Source: Enhydrobacter aerosaccus (GTDB lineage: Bacteria > Pseudomonadota > Alphaproteobacteria > Reyranellales > Reyranellaceae). Taken from it: a stretch of DNA of 64,000 nt. The translations under genes were made by a program, and so were the position numbers. The notes beneath the pieces were generated by a model. That model saw nothing but the letters and a program-made list of their open reading frames with translations, did no database searches and was not told where the DNA came from. Position 1 is the first letter of the stretch; every line of letters begins with the position of its first letter. The stretch lies in contig NZ_FUWJ01000005.1 of assembly GCF_900167455.1 (NCBI RefSeq), positions 223,123 through 287,122 of the forward strand, in the 5' to 3' direction. Below, piece after piece: positions 26,616-34,327 of this stretch.

Positions 26616-26986
26616 TGCCTACCGTAAACTCTTCCCATGGCATTGAGCTACCTTCTCCGGTTCGCATTGGCAGGCATACAGTAGGGTTCGCCTTGATCCA
26701 CCCCCAGGAAGCTGATGAGGCTCGCGTGTGGGGCTACTACGATCCCAACGGAAAGCGCATCGTGCTCGATGCCGGTATCTCCGGATTACGCGCCGTGGAA
26801 GTCGTCATACACGAACTGACGCACGCCCTCTATCACCTCAAGTCGGTTAACCCGCGCTGGGGCGAGGAGAAGACCGTTACGGCATTCGGGCTGGGCTGGG
26901 CGCATCTGCTTCGAGACAACCCCAAGCTCCTGCTCTGGATCATCGCGCACATCCTCAAGACCAACAAGACGGAGGTACTGACTTGA
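26615..26986 (+). CDS. Putative zinc metalloprotease (HEXXH) in late module
   Basis: 123 residues. VVIHELTHAL gives H66-E67-x-x-H70, the zincin motif, preceded by a beta hairpin (KRIVLDAGISG) and followed by a hydrophobic helix. Small HEXXH proteins of this kind occur in phage, but their substrate is unknown; a virion-maturation or host-target protease, or a metal-binding relic, are both open. TGATG coupling with the fibre gene. Confidence 0.65.
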   Translation: MPTVNSSHGIELPSPVRIGRHTVGFALIHPQEADEARVWGYYDPNGKRIVLDAGISGLRAVEVVIHELTHALYHLKSVNPRWGEEKTVTAFGLGWAHLLRDNPKLLLWIIAHILKTNKTEVLT

Positions 26987-27231
26987 GCGGTAAGTCTAAC
27001 CGCACTCGTACCGAGGAACTATTCGACCACTTCGTTGATCGGTTGATCGACGTGGTTAAGCCGGGAGCCGCTGGGACTAAGCCAGTGCCGGATGCGGCCT
27101 CGCTCAACGTCGTCCGCCAGTTCCTCAAGGAGAACAACATCCAAGCTGACGACGACAAGCACGAGGGCGTTAAGACCTTGAAGAAGCACTCCCTGCCATT
27201 CGCGGAGGACCCGGGAGAAGGTGACCTCTAA
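26983..27231 (+). CDS. Terminase small subunit, T7 gp18-like
   Basis: 82 residues (T7 gp18: 89) from TTG 26983, overlapping the previous stop. The segment LFDHFVDRLIDVV, then ASLNVVRQFLKENNI is typical of podoviral small terminases and maturases. It would recognise phage DNA and regulate the large subunit at 29178. Confidence 0.8.
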   Translation: MSGKSNRTRTEELFDHFVDRLIDVVKPGAAGTKPVPDAASLNVVRQFLKENNIQADDDKHEGVKTLKKHSLPFAEDPGEGDL

Positions 27232-27530
27232 TGGCAGCAGCTCTTCTCATTGAGGGGTCGGCCAATGGAGCCAACTCCTGGAGCGCATCTTCTTCGTTTC
27301 GAGGGAGAGTTAACGCGTTCGCTGATGCTGGAACGTGGACCGGCACTATTTCGGTGCAGCGGAGGTTCCTGAAGAGCACAGGAACTTACACCAATTGGCT
27401 TTCCTTTATTGAGTTCACCGATGGTGGTGGCACTGAAACCTTCGTGGAGCACGAGGATGGTGTTCAATACCGCATCGGAACTATCCTCGGAGTTACCGGA
27501 GGGCCGGTCTATGTCAGGTTGTCTCAATAA
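27231..27530 (+). CDS. Small beta-rich protein (putative decoration or tail protein)
   Basis: 99 residues, predicted beta-sandwich. The segment GTWTGTISVQRRF resembles the GTF-x-G...SYDAGTTW stretch in the product at 3033, suggesting a shared fold used on virions. It overlaps its neighbours by 1 nt on each side (TAATG). Confidence 0.6.
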   Translation: MAAALLIEGSANGANSWSASSSFRGRVNAFADAGTWTGTISVQRRFLKSTGTYTNWLSFIEFTDGGGTETFVEHEDGVQYRIGTILGVTGGPVYVRLSQ

Positions 27531-27742
27531 TGACCATGCGTAAGGACAGGGTGCCGCCGAAGAAGGCGCGCAAGCCCGCCGCGCTCATCATCGCGGAGGC
27601 CCGCCTCGCCACCCTTGAGGGCGACGTGTCGGAGATCAAGAAACTCCTCTGGAGGGTTGCCTTCGGCGTGATCGGGGCACTCCTGACTACTGTGGGCACC
27701 CTGGCGGTCAGCCTACTCCGCTGGCCGTTGGCCGCGCACTAG
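27530..27742 (+). CDS. Small membrane protein, candidate holin/XhlA-like
   Basis: 70 residues. A basic N-terminus (KDRVPPKKARK), an amphipathic helix (ARLATLEGDVSEIKKLL) and one C-terminal transmembrane segment (~45-66). This matches XhlA-type small hemolysin/holin-like proteins. It lies at the head of the lysis gene string. Confidence 0.6.
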   Translation: MTMRKDRVPPKKARKPAALIIAEARLATLEGDVSEIKKLLWRVAFGVIGALLTTVGTLAVSLLRWPLAAH

Positions 27743-27970
27743 GTGGACCCTACACAAGCCACCACGGCGATCCTCACTCCCTGGGCTCAGTACGGGATCG
27801 TTGGTTCCGTTGTGGTGGCGCTTGGCTTTACCACGGTGTTCCTCGGTATGTGGATCAAGTCGCTGGTCAACCGTCAGCTCGATAGGCTGGAACGGGACCT
27901 CGACGAGAAGAACCAAGCCTACGAGCGCCTCGTGGAAAGCATCCGCAAACGAGAGAAGGACCCTCAATAG
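27743..27970 (+). CDS. Small membrane protein with coiled tail
   Basis: 75 residues from GTG 27743, immediately after the upstream stop. One transmembrane segment (~18-42) and a highly charged helix (LDRLERDLDEKNQAYERL). Could be a second holin-like or antiholin protein; function not resolved. Confidence 0.6.
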   Translation: MDPTQATTAILTPWAQYGIVGSVVVALGFTTVFLGMWIKSLVNRQLDRLERDLDEKNQAYERLVESIRKREKDPQ

Positions 27971-27972
27971 AA

Positions 27973-28302
27973 ATGGACAAGCTACTCAGCTTCCTTCCGT
28001 CGTGGGTTCCCCTAGCAGCCATCGGGATTCTTCTCGTGGTGCTCGCGGGCGGAGCCTGGGCGTTGAAGACCTCATGGCAGAACGAAGCCCTAGCGAGCGC
28101 ACAACTGGAGCAGTTCAAGAAGGATGCCGCGCTGAGCGCTAAGGCACTCGAAACAAGGGACGCACGGATCAAACAGGTGGAAGCCGAAGCGGCGACCGCC
28201 AAACAAAGGATTGCGAATGCGCCAATTACTGCGACTTGCGGGCCTGTTGTGCGTGATGCCGCTGACAGCGTGCGGCACCTCCTTGGGGGGAAGACACCCT
28301 GA
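27973..28302 (+). CDS. i-spanin (Rz-like inner-membrane lysis protein)
   Basis: 109 residues. N-terminal transmembrane helix (~12-32) then a long Ala/Lys/Glu coiled coil, the Rz pattern. The o-spanin gene begins inside its 3' end in another frame. Together they fuse inner and outer membranes at lysis. Confidence 0.8.
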   Translation: MDKLLSFLPSWVPLAAIGILLVVLAGGAWALKTSWQNEALASAQLEQFKKDAALSAKALETRDARIKQVEAEAATAKQRIANAPITATCGPVVRDAADSVRHLLGGKTP

Positions 28303-28459
28303 CGCTTCGCTTCTGACGAAGTGCGAACGCCCGATTGCCCCGAGCGACAACCCCACGGACAACGAAGTAGCCAACGCGTGGAACGATGCAGTCGAGAAGT
28401 ATCTGATCTGTGAAGCGAAACACGATGCTCTCGTCTACTTCTTCAACGGGGACAAGTGA
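28217..28459 (+). CDS. o-spanin (Rz1-like outer-membrane lipoprotein)
   Basis: 80 residues. A signal sequence ends in a lipobox with LTAC (Cys19), then a short periplasmic domain. The first 86 nt overlap the i-spanin gene out of frame, the usual Rz/Rz1 architecture. Its TGA overlaps the GTG of the next small gene. Confidence 0.82.
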   Translation: MRQLLRLAGLLCVMPLTACGTSLGGRHPDASLLTKCERPIAPSDNPTDNEVANAWNDAVEKYLICEAKHDALVYFFNGDK

Positions 28460-28614
28460 CCGCCATCGGTACGGCCCTTCTGGCCCTCTCAATCTCCTAT
28501 GCCATCGCTGGTGAACGATACGCCCATCCTGAAGACCGCATATCCGTTCTGAAGCACGCGCTGGTTGGCGGCGCAGTTGGGGCTTCCCTTATGATAGCTG
28601 GCCTCGTCCTCTGA
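28456..28614 (+). CDS. Two-span small membrane protein, candidate holin
   Basis: 52 residues from GTG 28456, coupled (GTGA) to the o-spanin and TGATG-coupled to the endolysin. Two hydrophobic segments (~3-18 and ~36-52) flank a short polar loop (GERYAHPEDRISV), the class II holin layout. Its place between spanin and endolysin makes it the best holin candidate in the cassette. Confidence 0.6.
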   Translation: MTAIGTALLALSISYAIAGERYAHPEDRISVLKHALVGGAVGASLMIAGLVL

Positions 28615-29087
28615 TGATCGTAAGTGAAGAGGGCCTGGAGTTTCTCGTTGAAGAAGAAGGCAAGGAATATAAAGCATACCCCGACCCTGGTCCGAGCGGT
28701 TATCCGTGGACCATTGGCGTGGGCCACACCGGAGCGGATGTGTATCCCGGCCTCGTTTGGACGGATGAGCAGATCAGGGAAGCACTGATCAATGACGCGG
28801 CTGTGGCCGGTTCCATCGTTAACGGACACGTTACCGTACCGCTTACACAGTCTCAGTTTGACGCCCTTGTGTCCTTTGTCTTTAACATCGGTCAAGGCAT
28901 CCCAGGTCAGCGAGACGGCTTCGTTTGGCTGAGGAGTGGTTACCACTCCACGATGCTCCGCAAGCTGAATGCGGGAGACTATAAGGGAGCCGCTGACGAG
29001 TTCCCCAAGTGGGCCAACCCTCCCCTCCCCGGTCTCATCCGGAGACGAGCAAAGGAACGCGAGATGTTCCTCCGGGGGATCGTCTAG
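28614..29087 (+). CDS. Endolysin, GH24 lysozyme (T4/lambdoid type)
   Basis: 157 residues. The N-terminal EEEGKEYKAYPD gives the catalytic Glu (E15) and Asp (D24) at the 9-residue spacing of T4 lysozyme, followed by TIGVGHT; later LTQSQFDALVSFVFNIG matches the family helix. No signal-anchor, so export depends on a holin. It replaces the T7 amidase (gp3.5). Confidence 0.9.
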   Translation: MIVSEEGLEFLVEEEGKEYKAYPDPGPSGYPWTIGVGHTGADVYPGLVWTDEQIREALINDAAVAGSIVNGHVTVPLTQSQFDALVSFVFNIGQGIPGQRDGFVWLRSGYHSTMLRKLNAGDYKGAADEFPKWANPPLPGLIRRRAKEREMFLRGIV

Positions 29088-29089
29088 TC

Positions 29090-29188
29090 ATGGTCAACTG
29101 GGTTTTGTTCTCGGCTGGATTCCTCTGTGTGTCGCTCGGGGTTCAAGCTCTCGCCTACGCTTACAAAGTGGCGTTCGGTGAAGGATGA
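29090..29188 (+). CDS. Very small membrane peptide
   Basis: 32 residues (ATG 29090 to TGA 29186-29188): a single hydrophobic segment with a charged end. It fills the gap between endolysin and large terminase and overlaps the latter's start. Could be a leader for terminase translation or a lysis accessory. Confidence 0.4.
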   Translation: MVNWVLFSAGFLCVSLGVQALAYAYKVAFGEG

Positions 29189-31022
29189 GCGTTCGCTCCC
29201 GCCGAGTTCCGAGGAAGCGTTCAATACCGAGATTGGAGACGATATCGAAGGCATTGCGGCGCGCGAAAGAGCACTCAACATCGCGTCGCCAGTTGGGAAT
29301 GACGAAAGCTCAGACCCGCTAGCCTTCAACGACTTCCGGAACTTCGTCTATCTCCTCTGGCACGAGCTAGGGCTCCCTGATCCCACAAGCGTCCAGTACG
29401 AGATCGCGAACTTCCTCCAGCACGGCCCGAAGCGCCGCATGGTGCTCGCCTTCCGAGGTGTCGCCAAGACCTGGCTGACGGGCGCTTACGTGCTCTGGCG
29501 GCTGCACCGCAATCCGCTCCTTCAGATACTCGTGGTGAGCGCGAGCGCCGATCACGCGAAGTCCGTTACCAGCTTCATCCTGAAGTGCATCATCGAAGTC
29601 CCCTGGCTTCGCCACCTGATGCCCGATGAGAAGAAGGGCCACAAGACCAGCACGGTCAACTTCGATGTGAACGGGTGCAAGGTCTCGGTGCAGCCCAGCG
29701 TGCGTGCGCGAGGCATCACGGGGCAGCTTCCAGGCAACCGCGCCGATATCATCATCGGTGACGATCTGGAAATCCCGAAGAACTCCGACACGGTGGGCAA
29801 GCGAGAGCTGCTTCACAAGGGCATGGCCGAGTTCGCTTCGATCCTGAAGCCCGGCGGTGAGACCGTGATCCTTGGGACGTACCAGTCTGAGGAATCGATC
29901 TACAAGGACCTGCCAGCGAAGGGCTACAGGTTGTTCGTGGTGCCCGCTCGATATCCCGACGCGGAGCAACGTAAGGTCTACGGTGACACGCTCGCGGACT
30001 TCGTGGCGGATGCCCTGGACAGCGGGAAGGCTCGCCCAGGTGATCCCGTGGAGCCCACTAGGTTCCCCGAGGAGGAGCTTCTAGAGCGTGAGATGGAAAT
30101 GGGCCGAAGCAACTTCGCGCTCCAGTTCATGCTCATGCCCACGCTGCTCTCCGAGCTGCTCTACCCGCTGCGCCTGAGGGACTTGATCGTCCTCAGCCTG
30201 ACACCCACCCACGCGCCTCGCACGGTGCTCTGGAGCGGTGGTGTCGAAAGCAGACGCACGGACCTTCCCAACGTGGGCTTCAAGAGCGACAGCTACAACA
30301 AGCCCGCGATGTATACGAAGGACCTCTGGGACCCGTGGGATGCCAAGCACATGTTCATCGATCCAGCCGGCAAGGGTCAGGACGAGATCGCGTACAGCAT
30401 CACGGGAAAGCTCGGCGGTAAGATCGGCTTGCTGGATTGCGACGGTCGCCTCGGCGGCTATGACGACAACAATCTCGTGTGGTTGTCCGAGAGGGCCATC
30501 GAGTACGAGGTCGGGACGATCACCATTGAAGACAACTTCGGTGGTGGGATGTTCGCCAAGCTCTTCCGTCCGGTGCTCGTGAAGACCGCCGAGAAGCACA
30601 ACAAGCCGGCTCCGATCATCGAAGAGGTCCACTCTACCGGGCAGAAGGAAAAGAGGATCATCGATACGCTTGAGCCGATTATGAACCAGCATCGCCTCGT
30701 GGTGCACGATGCCCTCGTGACGAAGGACTACGAGAGCGTGATGGATCGCTCCCCGGACAAGCAGCACCTCTATCGTCTCTTCTACCAGATGACGCGGCTC
30801 ACCAAGGAGCGCAACTCTCTGAAGCACGACGACCGCATCGAGACGGTTGCTGGGTCTACCGCCTACTGGCTCGATAAGATCAGTGAGGACGTGGACAGCA
30901 ACCGCCGGGATCGGGAGTTCGATGAGGCGGTGGAGCGACTTCAGAGCATTGGCCTGGATCGGCCCACAAGCACCAACTGGAACGACAGTTACACCACTAC
31001 CACCACGGGAGGCATCCGATGA
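29178..31022 (+). CDS. Terminase large subunit, T7 gp19-like
   Basis: 614 residues from GTG 29178 (T7 gp19: 586); GTG 29127 is an alternative. ATPase motifs: Walker A LAFRGVAKTW, Walker B/DE region ADIIIGDDLEIP, coupling motif GTYQSE. The nuclease half has HMFIDPAGKGQDE and later HDDRIE. RGITGQLPGNRADII closely follows the T7 sequence. It packages and cuts concatemeric DNA. Confidence 0.95.
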   Translation: MKDERSLPPSSEEAFNTEIGDDIEGIAARERALNIASPVGNDESSDPLAFNDFRNFVYLLWHELGLPDPTSVQYEIANFLQHGPKRRMVLAFRGVAKTWLTGAYVLWRLHRNPLLQILVVSASADHAKSVTSFILKCIIEVPWLRHLMPDEKKGHKTSTVNFDVNGCKVSVQPSVRARGITGQLPGNRADIIIGDDLEIPKNSDTVGKRELLHKGMAEFASILKPGGETVILGTYQSEESIYKDLPAKGYRLFVVPARYPDAEQRKVYGDTLADFVADALDSGKARPGDPVEPTRFPEEELLEREMEMGRSNFALQFMLMPTLLSELLYPLRLRDLIVLSLTPTHAPRTVLWSGGVESRRTDLPNVGFKSDSYNKPAMYTKDLWDPWDAKHMFIDPAGKGQDEIAYSITGKLGGKIGLLDCDGRLGGYDDNNLVWLSERAIEYEVGTITIEDNFGGGMFAKLFRPVLVKTAEKHNKPAPIIEEVHSTGQKEKRIIDTLEPIMNQHRLVVHDALVTKDYESVMDRSPDKQHLYRLFYQMTRLTKERNSLKHDDRIETVAGSTAYWLDKISEDVDSNRRDREFDEAVERLQSIGLDRPTSTNWNDSYTTTTTGGIR

Positions 31023-31201
31023 TGCACCTAGAGGCTATCATTGAGCGCAACAAAGGCGAGCCCGAGACTGTCGAGATCACCAAAGCTGAGTATGAGCGGC
31101 TGCTCCGTTCGCGGAAGCGGTTGAGGTGTCTGGAAGCCGCCGGGGTGTTCAACTGGGAAGGGTATGGTGAGGCAATCCAGCTTGAGGATGAGGAAGGCTA
31201 G
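31019..31201 (+). CDS. Small charged phage protein
   Basis: 60 residues, ATG overlapping the terminase stop (ATGA). A helical Glu/Lys/Arg-rich protein (YERLLRSRKRLRCLE) with an acidic tail. Unknown. Confidence 0.6.
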   Translation: MMHLEAIIERNKGEPETVEITKAEYERLLRSRKRLRCLEAAGVFNWEGYGEAIQLEDEEG

Positions 31202-31241
31202 TTCTAGAATCCGTCCCTAGGGGCAACCGAGGGGATTAACC

Positions 31242-31424
31242 ATGAAGTGGGTTTTGATCGTTGTGGCGTGGGTGTCCACGGGAAGCGTCGGGGGCGGATA
31301 CCACGTCACTGGCGTTCCTGAGTTCACCTCCCAGCAGGCTTGTGAGGCGGCTCGTCAGGTGGTCCTAAAGGGCTCCAGTGCGGCTTCCCAGTTCACCCCG
31401 CAAGTGACGTGCGTGCAGCAGTAA
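31242..31424 (+). CDS. Small putative exported protein
   Basis: 60 residues behind GGGGATT. An N-terminal hydrophobic segment (~3-22) looks like a signal or anchor; two Cys remain in the mature part, which could form a disulphide. It is the last gene before a strong terminator. Confidence 0.6.
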   Translation: MKWVLIVVAWVSTGSVGGGYHVTGVPEFTSQQACEAARQVVLKGSSAASQFTPQVTCVQQ

Positions 31425-31452
31425 CAGAGAAGCCAAACCAACAACCTTTGAG

Positions 31453-31491
31453 AGGGCCGTGGGGTAGTCTCCTGCGGCCCTTTCTTCTTTT
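31453..31491 (+). terminator. Rho-independent terminator at end of late operon
   Basis: A 7-bp perfect GC stem (31453-31459 AGGGCCG with 31475-31481) encloses a 15-nt loop and is followed by TTCTTCTTTT. It sits 29 nt after the last late gene. Confidence 0.85.
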
Positions 31492-31503
31492 GAGAAATAC
31501 CTG

Positions 31504-31698
31504 ATGATGACCTCGGTGGACTGCGCCGTGATCTGGCTAAGGAAGTACCAGGGCTATCGATTTGATGAGCAGACGCAGGCATGGTTCCCTCCCGCCGGCC
31601 ATAGGGTCTCCCGGGCTGACTGGGAGGCCATCCAGGAAGTCCGCTCCAAGTTCGGCACGGGCCTCCTCGGGAACTTCTCCTGTTTGGGTAGTTGCTGA
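31504..31698 (+). CDS. Small hypothetical protein after late terminator
   Basis: 64 residues from ATG ATG at 31504. Composition looks protein-like (QAWFPPAGHRVSRADWEAIQEVRSKFG) and not repetitive, but there is no clear ribosome site and the gene lies just past a terminator. Its stop overlaps the first operator-like repeat. Confidence 0.45.
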   Translation: MMTSVDCAVIWLRKYQGYRFDEQTQAWFPPAGHRVSRADWEAIQEVRSKFGTGLLGNFSCLGSC

Positions 31699-31707
31699 TC
31701 ACTCACA
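31696..31707 (+). promoter_or_regulatory. Operator-like repeat, copy 1
   Basis: TGATCACTCACA, identical to the copy at 32708-32719 and one base from the copy at 32743-32754. Confidence 0.55.
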
Positions 31708-32700
31708 ATGACCCAAGGCTTCTGATAAGGGATCACTGACCAATTCGTTCGCTAGGCCGGTTTATCTGGCCGTACAGAGGATCGGGGGGCTTTCAGGTAG
31801 GGTGACCTATCTGGGCCTCTCGAAGCCTCTCAGCGGGCTCCTGATGGCTTTCTATGTGGGGTATTCAAGTGTTCCCTCGGGAGCTTCCCCTGATGGGAGG
31901 GGGACTAGGGGATGAGGGCTACTAAAGGATGGTTATGGGATAAGGATGGTTTTAAGGGTATTCATCAATGATAACAATAGCTTACAGATTCCAGCATATT
32001 ATATCCGGGGGACCACCGAGAGCCTCCCCTGGTGTTCCCTAGAGGTTATCTAGAGGAAGTGTCAGATGTAATGAGGCAGCTCTATGGCACTATCCCTAGA
32101 GGCTCCCGAAGTTTAATCATTACCTAGAGCCCAACCCTACATCTAGCCCCTCCGATCCTAGTGTCAGATGTGGCTTATATCCTTACCCTACCCAATCCCC
32201 TCCAGGGTCAGAATGTTAGCCTAGGATATTCTCAAGCCCCTTGGCGACCCCTCCCGCGTGGCCGGACCCCCCTCTACCCCCGGCCGCGCCTATTGGATGG
32301 TCACCACCCCACCACCCCGGGGCCATCGGGCACGCCTCCGGGCACCGTCCCGAGCTAACCCATTGAACTTGCTCGCCTGCAATGGGATTACACGTCCCTT
32401 AGTTGGTGGCTGAGCTGGTCCCGAGGGGTGCCCGGGAGGGTGAGGGCTCCTTTTTTCGGCGTTATTCCCACTCGAATATAAAGCTAGGAATCTGTGCTTT
32501 TGAGCACCAGCACATCTCACACTAGGACCTAGCGCGCCTCTCGGGCTCACCACGACGAACCCACCGCGATCCACCACGCCACATCCCACGCTATCCCCTA
32601 AAGCCTCCCCGCTCGCCTCCGCCTGTCTCTATTCGGGCTCGCCGCACAGGGGCCGCCGAGATGGTCCCGTGGGGTTCGCCTTGGTGCGCCCGGGAGGATA
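31703..32700. other. Gene-free phage region, probable genome-end (concatemer junction) region
   Basis: About 1 kb without a convincing gene, the longest in the prophage. In a T7-like virus whose integrase is an early gene, the stretch between the last late gene and the first early gene of the integrated form must contain the joined genome ends. Local features: direct repeat AGTGTCAGATGT at 32058-32069 and 32160-32171, repeated CCCTAGAGG near 32037 and 32093, GGATGGTT twice near 31930-31950, and an AT-richer middle part (31930-32170). A 65-codon frame from 32161 is low-complexity proline-rich and is not called. Confidence 0.55.
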
Positions 32701-32707
32701 AAATGTG

Positions 32708-32756
32708 TGATCACTCACATTTTGTTGTTGACAGGTTGTTAGTGATCGCTCACAGT
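32708..32756 (+). promoter_or_regulatory. Early promoter flanked by paired operators
   Basis: A consensus -35 TTGACA at 32728-32733, and 17 bp later a weak -10 (CACAGT, 32751-32756). TGATCACTCACA (32708-32719) lies upstream of the -35 and TGATCGCTCACA (32743-32754) covers the -10, so a repressor bound to both would block the promoter. The first gene starts 35 nt downstream. Confidence 0.65.
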
Positions 32757-32790
32757 GCGCACCGACTTCGACGCAAAGGAGTGACACGAC

Positions 32791-33066
32791 ATGACCACTA
32801 AGGCACATCCTGAATTCTGTTACGCGATCCTGCCGGGACGTAAACGCGCGGTAATACTCATCAAGCGCGGCGAGGAAGGATACTGGCCCGAACATGGGAT
32901 GACCGTTGAGGAAGCCGAACGCCGCAACGGACTGTTTAACGTAACGCCTGCCATGCGGACGGCTATGCAAGTCGGCTCCATGTTCGGTTGGCACCTTCCC
33001 GGAGCTGACCCCGAGAGGGCTGAAGAGTTGTACTCCAACGCGAAGCCGCTGAGTGTGGAGGGCTAA
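32791..33066 (+). CDS. First early-operon protein, unknown function
   Basis: 91 residues, ATG preceded by a strong AAAGGAG. Basic N-terminal half with YAILPGRKRAVILIKRGEEGYW, then a VEEAERRNG helix. First gene behind the operator-flanked promoter, so likely expressed early after infection or on induction. No family recognised. Confidence 0.75.
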   Translation: MTTKAHPEFCYAILPGRKRAVILIKRGEEGYWPEHGMTVEEAERRNGLFNVTPAMRTAMQVGSMFGWHLPGADPERAEELYSNAKPLSVEG

Positions 33067-33070
33067 CACC

Positions 33071-34153
33071 ATGTCTCTCACCAACTCCCAAGTTGCCCAC
33101 CTTTGGGTTGCCCACGCGAGGGGCACCACGGACCAGTCTTCGGCCCGTTCAAGCAACGGCAACTTTAGCTTCGCGGGGCCGTCGCTCTACTCCTATTCGA
33201 CGGAGATTGCGCGGTTTCTCCCGCCGGCTCCGGACGGAACGCGGTTCGTGATCTGCTCCACTCATAGCTATTCGATCACGACCACATCAAAGCACTACAA
33301 CGCCCGCCGCCGCGCATTGCACGGGACCGAGTTCGTTGAGGTGAGTTTGGACCTCCCAAACAGGGGATGGAGGTTCGGCACCAACGAAAAGCCGGCGGTT
33401 ATCCTCGAACTCATCATGAACGCTGCCAAAGAGGCTAAGGAGAAAGCAGCGCGCGCTCGCTCTAACCGCGCTTGGTGGCTAAACCAAGCCACACACTACG
33501 CCATGGCCGGCGAAACATGGGCTAAAGCTTATGGGCTTCCCACGGGAGAACCCTCGGAAGTCCTCTCGCGGCTTCTCAAAGCCTCTGAAGGCGAAGCTAT
33601 CTTTGATAACATTCGGGCCTTCTTCAGAGCCTACTTCGATGCTCCAAAGCTGATGTGGCGGAACCTCGCTAATGCGTTTGGCGAGATTGCCTTGGGCGCA
33701 TACTGGCTGGGAAACACGCGCGCCGGATATCCGATTGAACTGCAATATAGAACCGGCGGCCCGCTTGGTCTTCCACCTACGCTGCTCCGCGTCAACGGCG
33801 CCACGGTGGAAACCTCGCGCGGCGCTGACTTCCCCTTGGAACATGGATTGAAGGCTCTACCCTTCATTGATCGCGCCGTAAGAGAGGGTCGGGCCATCGC
33901 TTACGCTCCCACACTCTCCGGGGTAGGCCGCACGGTGCGGCTTGGTCACTTCCGGATCGACAGTGTATCGGCCGCTGGCTGGGTTCAAGCCGGCTGCCAT
34001 AACGTCCCCCACTTCGCGATCCGCTGGGCTGCCCGCCAAGCTGGCGCAATCGAGGCTCCCGAACTGGATCACGTTGCGGCGCTGGTCGATTACGTGAAAG
34101 CCAAGCGAGCGGAGGAAGACGCGATCTCTCCTACCGCCACTCGTGTGTCTTGA
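33071..34153 (+). CDS. Conserved-type phage protein of unknown function
   Basis: 360 residues. The N-terminal part (LTNSQVAHLWVAHAR, later SFAGPSLYSYSTEIARF, then YSITTTSKHYNARRRAL) is a pattern I associate with a widespread uncharacterised phage family. The middle is helical and basic, the C-terminus globular with RLGHFRID and GCHNVPHFAI. ATG at 33071, 4 nt after the upstream stop. It is probably cytoplasmic; function unknown. Confidence 0.7.
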   Translation: MSLTNSQVAHLWVAHARGTTDQSSARSSNGNFSFAGPSLYSYSTEIARFLPPAPDGTRFVICSTHSYSITTTSKHYNARRRALHGTEFVEVSLDLPNRGWRFGTNEKPAVILELIMNAAKEAKEKAARARSNRAWWLNQATHYAMAGETWAKAYGLPTGEPSEVLSRLLKASEGEAIFDNIRAFFRAYFDAPKLMWRNLANAFGEIALGAYWLGNTRAGYPIELQYRTGGPLGLPPTLLRVNGATVETSRGADFPLEHGLKALPFIDRAVREGRAIAYAPTLSGVGRTVRLGHFRIDSVSAAGWVQAGCHNVPHFAIRWAARQAGAIEAPELDHVAALVDYVKAKRAEEDAISPTATRVS

Positions 34154-34327
34154 TTGTTAGGGATCACCCACCATCGAGCCTTGACCTTAGCCCGCTTCGC
34201 CACACTCGTCTCGGTGAGGTGGGCCTAGGCCAGCGCTCTTCGGGCTGGAGTTCATCGGAAAGGACAGGCACAAGTTGAAGCTCGCACAGGATTATCACAG
34301 GGGGTCCGACCGGATTTCCTCCGCCGC

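Noticed and set aside
1..31500. Repeated single-subunit RNA polymerase promoters
   Set aside because: I compared the short intergenic gaps by eye and found no convincing shared ~20-bp element; most genes overlap. A motif search over the full phage would decide.
32161..32358. 65-codon frame in the gene-free phage region
   Set aside because: Proline- and arginine-rich low complexity, no ribosome site, and the start lies inside a direct repeat.
32435..32460. Possible terminator ending in CTTTTTT
   Set aside because: Only four base pairs (GGAG/CTCC) can form before the T-run; too weak to call.
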